The notes beneath the pieces are model-generated. The model was not told the origin of the DNA. It did no database searches and saw nothing but the letters and a program-made list of their open reading frames with translations. The position numbers were made by a program, and so were the translations under genes. This document shows positions 1 through 8,732 of a DNA stretch of 63,228 nt, piece by piece (position 1 is the first letter of the stretch; each line of letters begins with the position of its first letter). This DNA comes from Streptococcus mitis bv. 2 str. SK95 (GTDB lineage Bacteria > Bacillota > Bacilli > Lactobacillales > Streptococcaceae): NCBI RefSeq assembly GCF_000222705.1, contig NZ_AFUB01000060.1:1-63228 (forward strand), written 5' to 3'.

Positions 1-13
1 ATACTTATGACTA

Positions 14-94
14 GGAAGGGTAGCGAAGAGGCTAAACGCGGCGGACTGTAAATCCGCTCCTTCGGGTTCGGGGGTTCGAATCCCTCCCCTTCCA
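14..94 (+). tRNA. tRNA-Tyr (GTA)
   Basis: A full cloverleaf can be drawn. The seven-base acceptor stem starts GGAAGGG and closes with CCCTTCC plus discriminator A. The anticodon loop reads CTGTAAA, giving GTA, and there is a long variable arm as expected of bacterial tRNA-Tyr. CCA is not encoded. It is first of five closely spaced tRNAs, probably cotranscribed. Confidence 0.95.
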
Positions 95-105
95 TTCCTT
101 TAGTT

Positions 106-176
106 ACGGGCATAGTTTAAAGGTAGAACTAAGGTCTCCAAAACCTTCAGTGTGGGTTCAATTCCTACTGCCCGTG
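106..176 (+). tRNA. tRNA-Trp (CCA)
   Basis: The acceptor stem ACGGGCA pairs with TGCCCGT and the discriminator is G. The anticodon loop contains CCA at 138-140. The spacer from tRNA-Tyr is only 11 nt. Confidence 0.95.
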
Positions 177-189
177 TTTATAGAATTAT

Positions 190-263
190 GGCGGGTGTGG
201 TGAAGTGGTTAACACACCAGATTGTGGCTCTGGCATGCGTGGGTTCGATCCCCATCACTCGCC
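190..263 (+). tRNA. tRNA-His (GTG)
   Basis: The anticodon GTG lies at 224-226. The extra 5' G at 190 faces C263, the G-1 feature typical of tRNA-His. The acceptor stem has one G-T wobble. Confidence 0.95.
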
Positions 264-276
264 TATTTTATATTAT

Positions 277-348
277 TGGGGTATAGCCAAGCGGTAAGGC
301 AAGGGACTTTGACTCCCTCATGCGTTGGTTCGAATCCAGCTACCCCAG
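277..348 (+). tRNA. tRNA-Gln (TTG)
   Basis: The acceptor stem TGGGGTA pairs with TACCCCA and the discriminator is G. The anticodon TTG is at 309-311. It is the fourth gene of the cluster. Confidence 0.95.
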
Positions 349-357
349 TTGCTATTT

Positions 358-441
358 GCCGGCGTGGCGGAATTGGCAGACGCGCTGGACTCAAAATCCA
401 GTGTCCGCAAGGACGTGCCGGTTCGACCCCGGCCGCCGGTA
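358..441 (+). tRNA. tRNA-Leu (CAA)
   Basis: This is a class II tRNA with a long variable arm (GTCCGCAAGGAC). The anticodon loop CTCAAAA gives anticodon CAA. The acceptor stem GCCGGCG closes with CGCCGGT, ending in a G-T pair. Its 3' half is repeated exactly 3,140 bp downstream, so this gene has served as an integration target. Confidence 0.95.
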
Positions 442-461
442 TAGTAATAAAGACAAGGTTT
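389..461 (+). repeat. left copy of tRNA-Leu direct repeat (att-like)
   Basis: It spans the anticodon loop to the 3' end of tRNA-Leu and the start of the terminator. Positions 389-448 are identical to 3529-3588, and the match runs to 461 with a single mismatch at 449. Confidence 0.9.
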
Positions 462-480
462 ATAAGCCTTGTCTTTTTTT
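450..480 (+). terminator. terminator of the tRNA cluster
   Basis: The inverted repeat AGACAAGG/CCTTGTCT is followed by a run of T. It ends the tRNA operon. A damaged copy of its left part is present at 3591-3616 as part of the direct repeat. Confidence 0.9.
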
Positions 481-598
481 GTCTGAGTTACTAGAAATTA
501 CTATTGTTTGTGCCTATAGTTTTATTTTCATGAAATTTTATTTTTTCTATAGGAAATTCAGATATATATTAATTAAATTTCATGTTATATATTTAGTT

Positions 599-1366
599 TC
601 ATTTAAATAAAAAATTTACTAATAAAGCTTTGTGGTCGGAAAAATTATTTTCGATAGTTTCGAAGTTAGAAATTTCAGTATGATTAGAGAGAAAAATATG
701 GTCTAGTTTTCTGTTTGCTTCTTTGTAAGTAATTTCTTCATCACTTGCATCTATCATATATTTTAAGATTTCTTCAATTTTGTGAGATAAAGTGGTTCCC
801 TTAATATTTTTTGTTTTATTTTCTATACTTTCGTTAAAGTCACCAGCTAAAATAAGATGGTCGTAAAGTTCATTCTGCTTAGAAGAAGCAAGTTGAATAT
901 AATGATTCCACATCTCTTTTTTATCAACTGGGTCTTTTTCATAGAGTGGAAAGTGTAGTGAAAATATTGCAAGCCTTTTACTATTTATTGTAAATAATCC
1001 TCCAGCTTGTCTACAAAAATAATCACTGTAAATAGGTTGTAATTCTTCAATGGTTTCGATGGATTCTTTTAAATAGAATAGTCTTGTATTAACTGGTTGT
1101 ATCCCATCTTGAAGAGGACGTATGACTCCGTATCCTTTATCATTTAGTATTTCTTCAATTTTCTCTATGGTCACACTTTTATCAGTTTTAAAATTGTTAT
1201 CTATAAGACGATTACCTACCTCTTGTAGTGCTATAAATGTGGGTTTGGGTCGATTTTCTGACAGTAAAAATTTTACAATGTTTTTAGGATTTTTGTCTGT
1301 ATTATTTTTACTCTTATAAAAGTTGAGGTTTGCACTTAAAATAGTCAATGCAGTTTTTTTAGTCAT
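599..1366 (-). CDS. endonuclease/exonuclease/phosphatase-family protein
   Basis: This 255-residue protein carries the ordered motifs of the EEP (DNase I-like) fold: Glu49 in LQEVG, His138 in the SLHFP segment, GDFN at 175-178, LDH at 221-223 and a C-terminal SDH at 243-245. In the family these residues bind metal and cut phosphodiester or phosphoester bonds. The substrate cannot be read from sequence. There is no signal peptide, so it probably acts in the cytoplasm. AGGAG sits 5-9 nt before the ATG. It lies downstream of, and in the same direction as, the OLD-like gene, inside the tRNA-Leu direct repeats. It could be a nuclease partner of that gene or an unrelated passenger. Confidence 0.75.
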   Translation of the reverse strand: MTKKTALTILSANLNFYKSKNNTDKNPKNIVKFLLSENRPKPTFIALQEVGNRLIDNNFKTDKSVTIEKIEEILNDKGYGVIRPLQDGIQPVNTRLFYLKESIETIEELQPIYSDYFCRQAGGLFTINSKRLAIFSLHFPLYEKDPVDKKEMWNHYIQLASSKQNELYDHLILAGDFNESIENKTKNIKGTTLSHKIEEILKYMIDASDEEITYKEANRKLDHIFLSNHTEISNFETIENNFSDHKALLVNFLFK

Positions 1367-1499
1367 AATGAACTCCTTTTTTTGTGAAATTTTTATGTAA
1401 GTTAAATTTATTATATTTTGTTAGACTCTATTTTTGATGAAAGATGTAAAGAATAAATTTAATTTTATATCAATCATTATCGTAGGCATTCTATAGTTT

Positions 1500-3230
1500 T
1501 TAGTCCGATTGTATACCATTCCAATTTTTTAACTGTTTGACTATAGTACTAATCTGTTTTTCTAAATCTAAAACATTTGTATCTTCTAGGAGCATTTCTT
1601 TAACAATTGAAATAGATTCAGATACTTTATGAGTAACATAATAGTTACCCATATTTTTCTTTCTGCTATTTTTATTTAAAAAATCATCTATTTTTTCATA
1701 TTGACCTATTTGTTTATCAACATTATAAGTTTTTTTAAATATATTTCTTGATAGATAATTTTCAATTTCTTTACCTTGTGTTATCCAAACGATAGCTTGA
1801 TTTTTATTAAATTCTTTCCTGATTCTTTGCTTAGTTTTATTTATCTTTTTATTTGGATTAGTCTTATCACTATCAATAACAATAATTGAATGAACATTAG
1901 CTTTAAATAACTGTATTAATTCATTTGAATCATCAAGTTTTCCAGTTAGATGCGAAAGCAACTTTCCGCCATAGAATAAAATCTGATAGTGAATATTTTC
2001 TTTTAAATTTCCGTTTGAATATAGTTCAATCCACTTATTTATATAAATTCTATCAGATGGTCCTTCAACCCAAATTACTGCATTGGATTGCAGTATATCA
2101 CTAGCTCGTACACCTAAGTTCATTAAGATATTTTTATTTTCTATAAATGATAGTGCAGAATTAGTCATAATTCTATCATCTTCTTTTTTAATATGAGTTA
2201 AAGTTACGTTATCTCTACCACTAAACATATTTATTGGAACAGTAGAATGAGTTGTTAAAAAGATTTGAGAATTATATTTCTGAACCCATTGGTATAAAAA
2301 CTCAAATAAATTTCTTTGAATTTCTGGATGTAAATTATTTTCTAATTCCTCAAATATAAAGATTGAATTTTCCAAAGATTGTTCAAAATTATAACTTGAT
2401 TTTTCTCTTGTTTCTAGAAAGAGTTTTATTAATACTAACAAGACAGTTTTTAAACCACTGCCCGAACTTGAAATCGGAATTTTCCCATTTCCATTGACTA
2501 ATAAAATTTCCCATTTAGAATTAGAATCATCAGTAGTTTCGATTTCCTGACACATTATTCTTTCAAAATAGTTTTCTGGCTTCATAATTTGATTTAGCGC
2601 ATTTAGAATATCGTTTTCTACAACCTCATTAGGAAGATTAGCCACATTCAGGTATTGCCTTAATAAATTCGTAGCACCTGTCCCGTCTTCGGATACAATT
2701 CGATTACTATTTTGTATTTCGGGGACTAAATTTCTATCAGCAGATAATTTAATTAGTTTTAAATGTTTAATATGGTTAGATATATATATATCAGCTAAAT
2801 CTATAAATTGTTCTATTTTCCTATTTTGAGCCAATGTTTCTATAGAGATTCCTTTAATATTTGATAATACAATTCGTTTGTCTCCGACCGTTTTGACAGG
2901 CTGAAATTCAAAAGACATGTACTTATCAATGTATCGTTTTCCATATTTAAAATTAGAACAGTAAGGATTTATACTATACGAACTTATAGAAAATACATTT
3001 TGGATTTCGTTTTCAGTTGGACAAAAGCCGAATTCCAATTTGGTATCAGTTGATATTTCCCGTCTATCTACATTCCCAAAAATTAGCATTTCTATTGATT
3101 GTAATAATGTCGATTTACCTATATTATTTTGCCCAACTAGGATATTGAGGTTTTCAATCTTATCAAATCCTATATAAGAATCTCCAATATGTTTATAATT
3201 CTTTATTTTCAACGATTTAAGACGGCTCAT
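1500..3230 (-). CDS. OLD-family ATP-dependent nuclease (AAA ATPase with TOPRIM)
   Basis: This 576-residue protein begins MSRLKSLKIKNYKHIG, the usual start of SMC/RecF-like ATPases. It has a Walker A motif GQNNIGKST near residues 33-41, an ABC-type signature-like segment SSSGSGLKT, and FIFEELENNLHPE as the Walker B region. The C-terminal TOPRIM domain shows VEGPSDR near 385 and a VIDSDK motif near 451, the acidic residues that bind metal in OLD nucleases. OLD proteins are often phage-defence effectors. The start is chosen at 3230 because AGGAG lies just before it. An in-frame ATG 57 bp upstream lacks such a site. No UvrD-like partner (as in Gabija) is present. Confidence 0.8.
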   Translation of the reverse strand: MSRLKSLKIKNYKHIGDSYIGFDKIENLNILVGQNNIGKSTLLQSIEMLIFGNVDRREISTDTKLEFGFCPTENEIQNVFSISSYSINPYCSNFKYGKRYIDKYMSFEFQPVKTVGDKRIVLSNIKGISIETLAQNRKIEQFIDLADIYISNHIKHLKLIKLSADRNLVPEIQNSNRIVSEDGTGATNLLRQYLNVANLPNEVVENDILNALNQIMKPENYFERIMCQEIETTDDSNSKWEILLVNGNGKIPISSSGSGLKTVLLVLIKLFLETREKSSYNFEQSLENSIFIFEELENNLHPEIQRNLFEFLYQWVQKYNSQIFLTTHSTVPINMFSGRDNVTLTHIKKEDDRIMTNSALSFIENKNILMNLGVRASDILQSNAVIWVEGPSDRIYINKWIELYSNGNLKENIHYQILFYGGKLLSHLTGKLDDSNELIQLFKANVHSIIVIDSDKTNPNKKINKTKQRIRKEFNKNQAIVWITQGKEIENYLSRNIFKKTYNVDKQIGQYEKIDDFLNKNSRKKNMGNYYVTHKVSESISIVKEMLLEDTNVLDLEKQISTIVKQLKNWNGIQSD

Positions 3231-3528
3231 TAGTACTCCTTTGTTGTGTCTGTTGAATTCTAGCTTTATAACCTTGTTAGAATACATAGATATTATTTTT
3301 ATGATTTGATATGTTTGAGCAAGCCAATAACATTGCTAACTAATATTATTATACCATTAAATAAACTGTTTATAAGTTATTTAAAGTGTCAGAGAACATC
3401 AAATTGAGACTTCTCTTCAGTTACCAAAAAGTTACTAAAATTTGAAAAAAGAGTCTATTTTATAAAATTTAAAAGCGTTAAAACATTGTTAAATCAAGGA
3501 TTTAAGTTTCAAATAATGTAGGAATTGA

Positions 3529-3601
3529 ACTCAAAATCCAGTGTCCGCAAGGACGTGCCGGTTCGACCCCGGCCGCCGGTATAGTAATGAAGACAAGGTT
3601 T
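3529..3601 (+). repeat. right copy of tRNA-Leu direct repeat (truncated tRNA)
   Basis: It contains the tRNA-Leu sequence from the anticodon loop to the 3' end but lacks the acceptor 5' strand and D arm, so it cannot be a working tRNA. Upstream, GGAATTG at 3521-3527 may be a further relic of the D-arm region. The terminator stem here is degenerate. The 230 bp before it hold no gene. Confidence 0.9.
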
Positions 3602-3708
3602 TCGGACCTTTTTTTTGATTTAGTGAAGATTTTGATATTTTTTCTTTAAGTACAGATAACTGATGAATCATCTTTTTCTTCTTATTCTAATCATTTTTAG
3701 TGTATTTT

Positions 3709-3717
3709 TGGTATAAT
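3709..3717 (+). promoter_or_regulatory. extended -10 promoter for the glutamate-cysteine ligase-like gene
   Basis: TG-G-TATAAT is an extended -10 element 47 bp before the ATG at 3765. No good -35 is seen. Confidence 0.65.
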
Positions 3718-3764
3718 ATTACTTATTCACAATTTATTTTGATTATGAAAGAGTTTGGTGATTA

Positions 3765-5042
3765 ATGTCTCGGTCTGTTGAATTACTAAAAAAACGTTAC
3801 TTAAAGAATATAAAAGAGAACTCAGATTTATTTATTGGGATTGAGTTAGAATATCCTATTGTAAACTTAGAGGGTAAAGCTACAGATGGTGAAGTTGTTA
3901 AGGATCTCTTTCGGTATTTACCATCAGTACTGGGCTTTACTATCGAAAAAGTTGATGATTTTGGTAATCCAATTCAGTTACTAGATCCGGTCAGTCAGGA
4001 TACAATCTTATTTGAAGTTGCTTATACGACCGTTGAGTTTGCCTTTGGTAGGGCTAAATCCATCCAAGAGGTTGAAGAGCGTTTTAGAGATTACATGGAT
4101 CTGATTCAGAAAAAGTTGGGTGAAACAAATCATGCCATAGTTGGTTCTGGAATCCATCCCTACTGGGAGAAGAATGAGAATCAACCAGTTGCTTCTGCAC
4201 GCTATCAGATGTTGATGAACTATTTGAAGTTGAGCAGAACCGTTCCAAGAACGGATTTGCACGATTACCTGCAATATGGTGCTTTTATCTGTGGGAGCCA
4301 AGTTCAACTGGATGTTTCAAAGTCTAACTTTCTGCGGGTCATTAACGCTTTTACTCAGATTGAAGCAGCCAAAGCTTATTTGTTTGCCAATTCAGAGTTT
4401 TCAGGGGAAGATTGGAATACCAAGATTTCTAGGGATATTTTTTGGGAAGAGTCTATGCATGGGATTTATCCTGAAAATGTAGGTGTTAATGCCAGACTCT
4501 TCAAAGATGAGAATGATTTTTTTGATTATCTGGATCACTCTGCGATTTTTACTGCGGAACGGGATGGTGAAACCTATTATTTTTATCCAATTCGAGCAAA
4601 AGATTACTTAGGAACCCCGGAAATTCATGCCTTCGCTCTTGATGGGGAAGAGATTCTTCTTTATCCTCAGGAGGAGGATTTCCAAACTCATCGTAGTTAC
4701 CAGTACCAAGACTTAACGACTCGAGGGACTATCGAGTTTCGTAGTGTGTGTACGCAACCTCTAAATAGAACCTTTGCTTCAGCAACTTTTCACTTGGGAT
4801 TGTTGGTTCATTTAGACAAGCTTGAAGCTTACTTGCGAACTGCTCCATTTTTTACCACAGCTGGTCGTGATTACAAGTCTTTGAGACGACAATTTTCTAA
4901 AAAACAACTCACAGATGAGGAAGAAGCTGCGATTCGAGAATTTTCTAAAGAATTACTCCTTCTAGCCGAGGAAGGACTGGAGAAGAGAGGCAAGCAAGAA
5001 ATGACCTATTTACAGCCTTTGAAAGAAGAATTGAGCCTATAA
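3765..5042 (+). CDS. glutamate-cysteine ligase family protein
   Basis: This 425-residue protein has the GCS2-type signature: GIELEYPIV near residue 25 (acidic residues that bind metal and substrate), a central HGIYPENVG-like loop, and TRGTIEFRSVCTQPL near residue 325. The family couples glutamate to cysteine using ATP, the first step to glutathione or related thiols. No glutathione synthetase gene is adjacent and this is not the GshAB fusion of some streptococci, so its product may stop at gamma-glutamylcysteine or it may use another amine. The ribosome site is weak (AAAGAG about 11 nt upstream). thrC follows after 75 bp with its own promoter. Confidence 0.75.
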   Translation: MSRSVELLKKRYLKNIKENSDLFIGIELEYPIVNLEGKATDGEVVKDLFRYLPSVLGFTIEKVDDFGNPIQLLDPVSQDTILFEVAYTTVEFAFGRAKSIQEVEERFRDYMDLIQKKLGETNHAIVGSGIHPYWEKNENQPVASARYQMLMNYLKLSRTVPRTDLHDYLQYGAFICGSQVQLDVSKSNFLRVINAFTQIEAAKAYLFANSEFSGEDWNTKISRDIFWEESMHGIYPENVGVNARLFKDENDFFDYLDHSAIFTAERDGETYYFYPIRAKDYLGTPEIHAFALDGEEILLYPQEEDFQTHRSYQYQDLTTRGTIEFRSVCTQPLNRTFASATFHLGLLVHLDKLEAYLRTAPFFTTAGRDYKSLRRQFSKKQLTDEEEAAIREFSKELLLLAEEGLEKRGKQEMTYLQPLKEELSL

Positions 5043-5078
5043 TTTCCCTTATAAAGGGAGAATTTTCTGAAAAATCAT

Positions 5079-5086
5079 GATATAAT
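5079..5086 (+). promoter_or_regulatory. extended -10 promoter of thrC
   Basis: TG-A-TATAAT lies 31 bp before the thrC ATG. A short hairpin (TCCCTT/AAGGGA, 5045-5059) just upstream may end the previous transcript, but its T run is poor. Confidence 0.6.
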
Positions 5087-5117
5087 GGAAGAGACTATAG
5101 ATAAAGGATAGAGATTC

Positions 5118-6602
5118 ATGACATTAGTTTATCAATCAACGCGCGATGCGAATAATACAGTAACTGCCAGCCAAGCTATTTTGCAAGGTTTGGCGACGGA
5201 CGGTGGTTTGTTTACACCGCTTACTTATCCAAAGGTCGATTTGGACTTTGACAAATTAAAAGATGCTTCTTACCAAGAAGTGGCTAAGTTAGTTTTGTCA
5301 GCATTTTTAGATGACTTTACAGCTGAGGAGTTGGATTACTGCATCAACAATGCCTACGATAGCAAGTTTGATACTCCAGCTATTGCACCTTTGGTGAAAC
5401 TAGATGGGCAATACAACTTGGAACTCTTCCATGGTTCTACGATTGCCTTTAAGGATATGGCTTTGTCTATCTTACCATACTTTATGACGACAGCCGCTAA
5501 AAAGCATGGTTTGGAGAACAGAATCGTCATTTTGACAGCGACATCTGGTGATACTGGGAAAGCAGCTATGGCTGGATTTGCGGATGTTCCTGGAACTGAA
5601 ATCATCGTCTTTTATCCAAAGGATGGTGTCAGCAAGGTACAAGAGTTGCAAATGACTACTCAGACTGGCGACAATACTCATGTTATCGCTATTGATGGAA
5701 ACTTTGATGATGCGCAAACAAATGTGAAGCACATGTTCAACGATGTAGCTCTTCGTGAAAAGTTGGCTGCCAATAAACTGCAATTTTCATCAGCTAATTC
5801 TATGAACATCGGTCGTTTGGTACCACAGATTGTCTACTATGTTTATGCTTATGCTCAGTTGATCAAGTCTGGTGAGATTGTGGCTGGTGAAAAGGTCAAT
5901 TTCACAGTACCAACTGGAAACTTCGGCAATATCTTGGCTGCCTTTTATGCTAAGCAAATTGGTCTGCCGATTGGTAAATTGATCTGTGCTTCAAATGACA
6001 ATAATGTTTTGACCGACTTCTTCAAGACACGTGTTTACGACAAGAAACGTGAGTTTAAGGTAACAACTAGCCCATCCATGGATATTCTAGTGTCTTCAAA
6101 CTTGGAGCGTTTGATTTTCCATCTTTTGGGGAATGATGCGGTTAAGACAGCTGAACTCATGAACGCCTTGAGTACACAAGGACAATATGAATTGACAGAC
6201 TTTGATGCAGCGATTCTGGAACTCTTTGCAGCTGAATATGCGACTGAGGAAGAAACTGCGGCAGAAATTAAGCGTGTTTATGATGCAGATGCCTACATCG
6301 AGGATCCACATACGGCGGTTGCCTCAGCTGTTTATAGAAAATACCAAGCGGCTACTGGCGATGCGACTAAGACAGTGATTGCTTCAACAGCTAGTCCATA
6401 CAAGTTCCCAGTGGTTGCAGTAGAAGCTGTAACAGGAAAAGCAGGCTTAACTGACTTTGAAGCCTTGGCTCAATTACATGACATTTCAGGAGTGGCAGTG
6501 CCACCAGCAGTTGACGGCCTTGAAACCGCGCCAGTTCGTCACAAGACAACAGTGGCAGCTGCTGACATGCAAGCAGCGGTTGAGGCTTATCTAGGACTTT
6601 AA
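5118..6602 (+). CDS. thrC: threonine synthase
   Basis: This 494-residue protein is close to the usual length of the long form of the family. It converts O-phosphohomoserine to threonine with pyridoxal phosphate, the last step of threonine synthesis, in the cytoplasm. The PLP lysine is visible in HGSTIAFKDMALSILP near residue 110, and the phosphate-binding loop is in TATSGDTGKAA. The N-terminal segment STRDANNTVTASQAILQGLATDGGLFTP is characteristic. The start fits AAAGGA 10 nt upstream. A MATE transporter follows after 60 bp. Confidence 0.95.
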   Translation: MTLVYQSTRDANNTVTASQAILQGLATDGGLFTPLTYPKVDLDFDKLKDASYQEVAKLVLSAFLDDFTAEELDYCINNAYDSKFDTPAIAPLVKLDGQYNLELFHGSTIAFKDMALSILPYFMTTAAKKHGLENRIVILTATSGDTGKAAMAGFADVPGTEIIVFYPKDGVSKVQELQMTTQTGDNTHVIAIDGNFDDAQTNVKHMFNDVALREKLAANKLQFSSANSMNIGRLVPQIVYYVYAYAQLIKSGEIVAGEKVNFTVPTGNFGNILAAFYAKQIGLPIGKLICASNDNNVLTDFFKTRVYDKKREFKVTTSPSMDILVSSNLERLIFHLLGNDAVKTAELMNALSTQGQYELTDFDAAILELFAAEYATEEETAAEIKRVYDADAYIEDPHTAVASAVYRKYQAATGDATKTVIASTASPYKFPVVAVEAVTGKAGLTDFEALAQLHDISGVAVPPAVDGLETAPVRHKTTVAAADMQAAVEAYLGL

Positions 6603-6662
6603 GACAGAGGAAGTAAACTCGGTTGGGAAATCAACTGAGTTTCTTTTCATCAGGAGGAAGGA

Positions 6663-7943
6663 TTGTTTAAGAAAAATAAAGACATTCTTAATATTGCATT
6701 GCCAGCTATGGGGGAAAACTTTTTGCAGATGCTCATGGGAATGGTGGACAGTTACTTGGTCGCTCACTTGGGCTTAATCGCTATTTCAGGTGTTTCAGTG
6801 GCTGGCAATATTATCACGATTTACCAGGCGATTTTTATTGCTCTAGGTGCTGCTATTTCCAGTGTTATTTCAAAAAGTATGGGGCAGAAAGACCAGTCGA
6901 AGCTAGCTTATCATGTGACTGAAGCGCTGAAGATTACCTTGCTGTTGAGTTTGCTTTTAGGGGCCTTGTCCATCTTTGCTGGTCAAGAGATGATAGAATT
7001 TTTGGGGACTGATCAGGCTGTGGCCGAAAGTGGTGGGCTCTACCTATCTTTGGTGGGTGGATCGATTGTTCTTTTGGGATTAATGACCAGTTTAGGAGCC
7101 TTGATTCGTGCAACGCATAATCCGCGTCTGCCCCTCTATGTTAGTCTTTTATCCAATGCCTTGAATATTCTCTTTTCAAGTCTAGCTATTTTTGTTCTTG
7201 ACATGGGGATAGTTGGTGTTGCATGGGGGACTATTCTGTCTCGCTTGGTTGGTCTGGTGATTTTATGGTCGCAATTAAAACTGCCTTATGAGAAGCCATC
7301 TTTTGGTCTAGATAAGGATTTGTTGACTTTGGCTATACCGGCGGCAGGAGAACGTCTCATGATGAGAGCTGGAGATGTCGTCATCATTGCCTTAGTTGTT
7401 TCTTTTGGGACGGAGGCAGTAGCGGGAAATGCAATCGGGGAGGTTTTGACCCAGTTTAACTATATGCCTGCCTTTGGCGTCGCTACGGCAACAGTCATGC
7501 AGGTAGCTCGAGCAGTTGGAGAGGATAACTGGGAAAGAGTAGATGATTTGAGCAAGCAAACCTTTTGGCTTTCTCTACTTCTCATGTTGCCCTTAACTTT
7601 CAGTATCTATGCCTTAGGGATACCACTAACTCATCTCTATACGACGGATTATCTAGCTGTTGAGGCTAGTGTTCTAGTGACACTTTTCTCTCTACTAGGA
7701 ACTCCTATGGCGATAGGGACAGTGATTTATACGGCAGTTTGGCAGGGACTGGGAAATGCTCGCCTCCCCTTTTATGCGACAAGTATCGGGATGTGGTGTA
7801 TCCGCATAGGGACAGCCTATCTGATGGGCATTGTTCTTGGTTGGGGCTTACCTGGTATTTGGGCTGGAACGTTATTGGACAATGGTTTTCGATGGTTATT
7901 TCTACGTTATCGTTACCAGCGCTATATGATGTTGAAAGGATAG
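6663..7943 (+). CDS. MATE-family multidrug efflux transporter (DinF-like)
   Basis: The 426-residue, highly hydrophobic protein has about twelve membrane segments in two similar halves, the layout of MATE antiporters that use an ion gradient to export cationic drugs. The N-terminus IALPAMGENFLQMLMGMVDSYLVAHLG matches the conserved first helix region. The start codon is TTG at 6663, chosen because a strong AGGAGGAAGGA site lies directly before it. The HAD phosphatase gene starts 3 bp after the stop, so the two are probably one operon. The substrate is not predictable. Confidence 0.85.
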   Translation: MFKKNKDILNIALPAMGENFLQMLMGMVDSYLVAHLGLIAISGVSVAGNIITIYQAIFIALGAAISSVISKSMGQKDQSKLAYHVTEALKITLLLSLLLGALSIFAGQEMIEFLGTDQAVAESGGLYLSLVGGSIVLLGLMTSLGALIRATHNPRLPLYVSLLSNALNILFSSLAIFVLDMGIVGVAWGTILSRLVGLVILWSQLKLPYEKPSFGLDKDLLTLAIPAAGERLMMRAGDVVIIALVVSFGTEAVAGNAIGEVLTQFNYMPAFGVATATVMQVARAVGEDNWERVDDLSKQTFWLSLLLMLPLTFSIYALGIPLTHLYTTDYLAVEASVLVTLFSLLGTPMAIGTVIYTAVWQGLGNARLPFYATSIGMWCIRIGTAYLMGIVLGWGLPGIWAGTLLDNGFRWLFLRYRYQRYMMLKG

Positions 7944-7946
7944 GAA

Positions 7947-8564
7947 ATGCAAAAAACAGCTTTTATTTGGGATTTAGACGGGACCTTATTGGATTCTTAC
8001 GAAGCGATTTTATCAGGGATTGAGGAGACATTTGCTCAGTTTTCTATTCCTTATGATAAGGAGGAAGTGAGAGAGTTTATCCTCAAATTTTCAGTGCAGG
8101 ATTTGCTGGAGCAGGTGGCAGAAGAGAGAGATCTGGATGCGGAAGTGCTCAATCAGGTGCGTGCCCAGAGTTTAGCTGAGAAGAATGCCCAGGTAGTTTT
8201 GATGCCAGATGCGCGTGAAGTGTTGTCTTGGGCAGACCAAGCAGGGATTCAGCAGTTTGTTTATACCCATAAAGGAGACAATGCCTTTACCATTCTAAGA
8301 GACTTGGGGTTGGAATCCTATTTCACAGAGATTCTAACCAGTCAGAGTGGCTTTGAGCGGAAACCTAGTCCAGAAGCGGCTACCTATCTGCTAGACAAGT
8401 ATCAGCTGAATCCTGAGAAGACTTATTATATAGGGGACCGGACTTTGGATGTGGAATTCGCCCAGAATAGTGGTATTCAAAGCATCAACTTTTTAGAGTC
8501 GTCTTATGAAGGGAATCAAAGGATTCAAGGATTGGCAGATATTCCTCATATTTTTGAGGATTAG
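7947..8564 (+). CDS. HAD-superfamily hydrolase (phosphoglycolate phosphatase-like)
   Basis: The 205-residue protein shows the HAD motifs in order: DLDGTLLDS (motif I, nucleophile Asp9), VYTHKG (motif II, Thr), a Lys in the FERKPSPEA segment (motif III) and YIGDRTLDVE (motif IV). A helical cap lies between motifs I and II, as in the phosphoglycolate phosphatase/beta-phosphoglucomutase branch. It presumably dephosphorylates a small metabolite in the cytoplasm. It is translated directly after the MATE gene (GGA site overlapping the previous stop). Confidence 0.85.
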   Translation: MQKTAFIWDLDGTLLDSYEAILSGIEETFAQFSIPYDKEEVREFILKFSVQDLLEQVAEERDLDAEVLNQVRAQSLAEKNAQVVLMPDAREVLSWADQAGIQQFVYTHKGDNAFTILRDLGLESYFTEILTSQSGFERKPSPEAATYLLDKYQLNPEKTYYIGDRTLDVEFAQNSGIQSINFLESSYEGNQRIQGLADIPHIFED

Positions 8565-8657
8565 GAACGAGAAGATTGTGTCAGTTGCGTGACAGAAACC
8601 TAACAAACTATTTCAAGTAATCGAGTTTGTTACAAGGAATAGACAGTTCTGTTAAAT

Positions 8658-8679
8658 AGGCCCGAGAGGGCTTTTTTTC
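8658..8679 (+). terminator. terminator after the MATE-HAD operon
   Basis: GCCC-GAGA-GGGC followed by seven T. A second T run and the next promoter follow at once. Confidence 0.8.
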
Positions 8680-8691
8680 TGCTTTTTTTGT

Positions 8692-8699
8692 GTTATGAT
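8692..8699 (+). promoter_or_regulatory. extended -10 promoter of the LysM protein gene
   Basis: TG-T-TATGAT at 8691-8699, 34 bp before the ATG at 8733. Confidence 0.6.
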
Positions 8700-8732
8700 A
8701 GACAGGTACTCATTTGAAAGGAATATGAACGA

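Larger units (their letters stand above)
389..3601. mobile_element. remnant of an element integrated at the 3' end of tRNA-Leu
   Basis: A 73 bp direct repeat with one mismatch (389-461 and 3529-3601) brackets 3.1 kb of AT-rich DNA with two leftward genes. This is the signature left when an integrase uses the tRNA 3' end as attB: the tRNA stays intact on one side and a partial copy remains on the other. No integrase gene survives. The segment TTACCAAAAAGTTAC at 3421-3435 resembles integrase arm-type sequences such as those at the ends of the ICE in this window. The assignment as a remnant rests on this layout and is an inference. Confidence 0.7.

Noticed and set aside
222-610. Open frames running through the tRNA-His, Gln and Leu genes
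   Set aside because: They lie on clear tRNA genes and a terminator, lack ribosome sites, and encode no recognisable protein.
3520-3581. A second tRNA-Leu gene
   Set aside because: Only the 3' half is present. The acceptor 5' strand and D arm are missing, so it is an integration scar.
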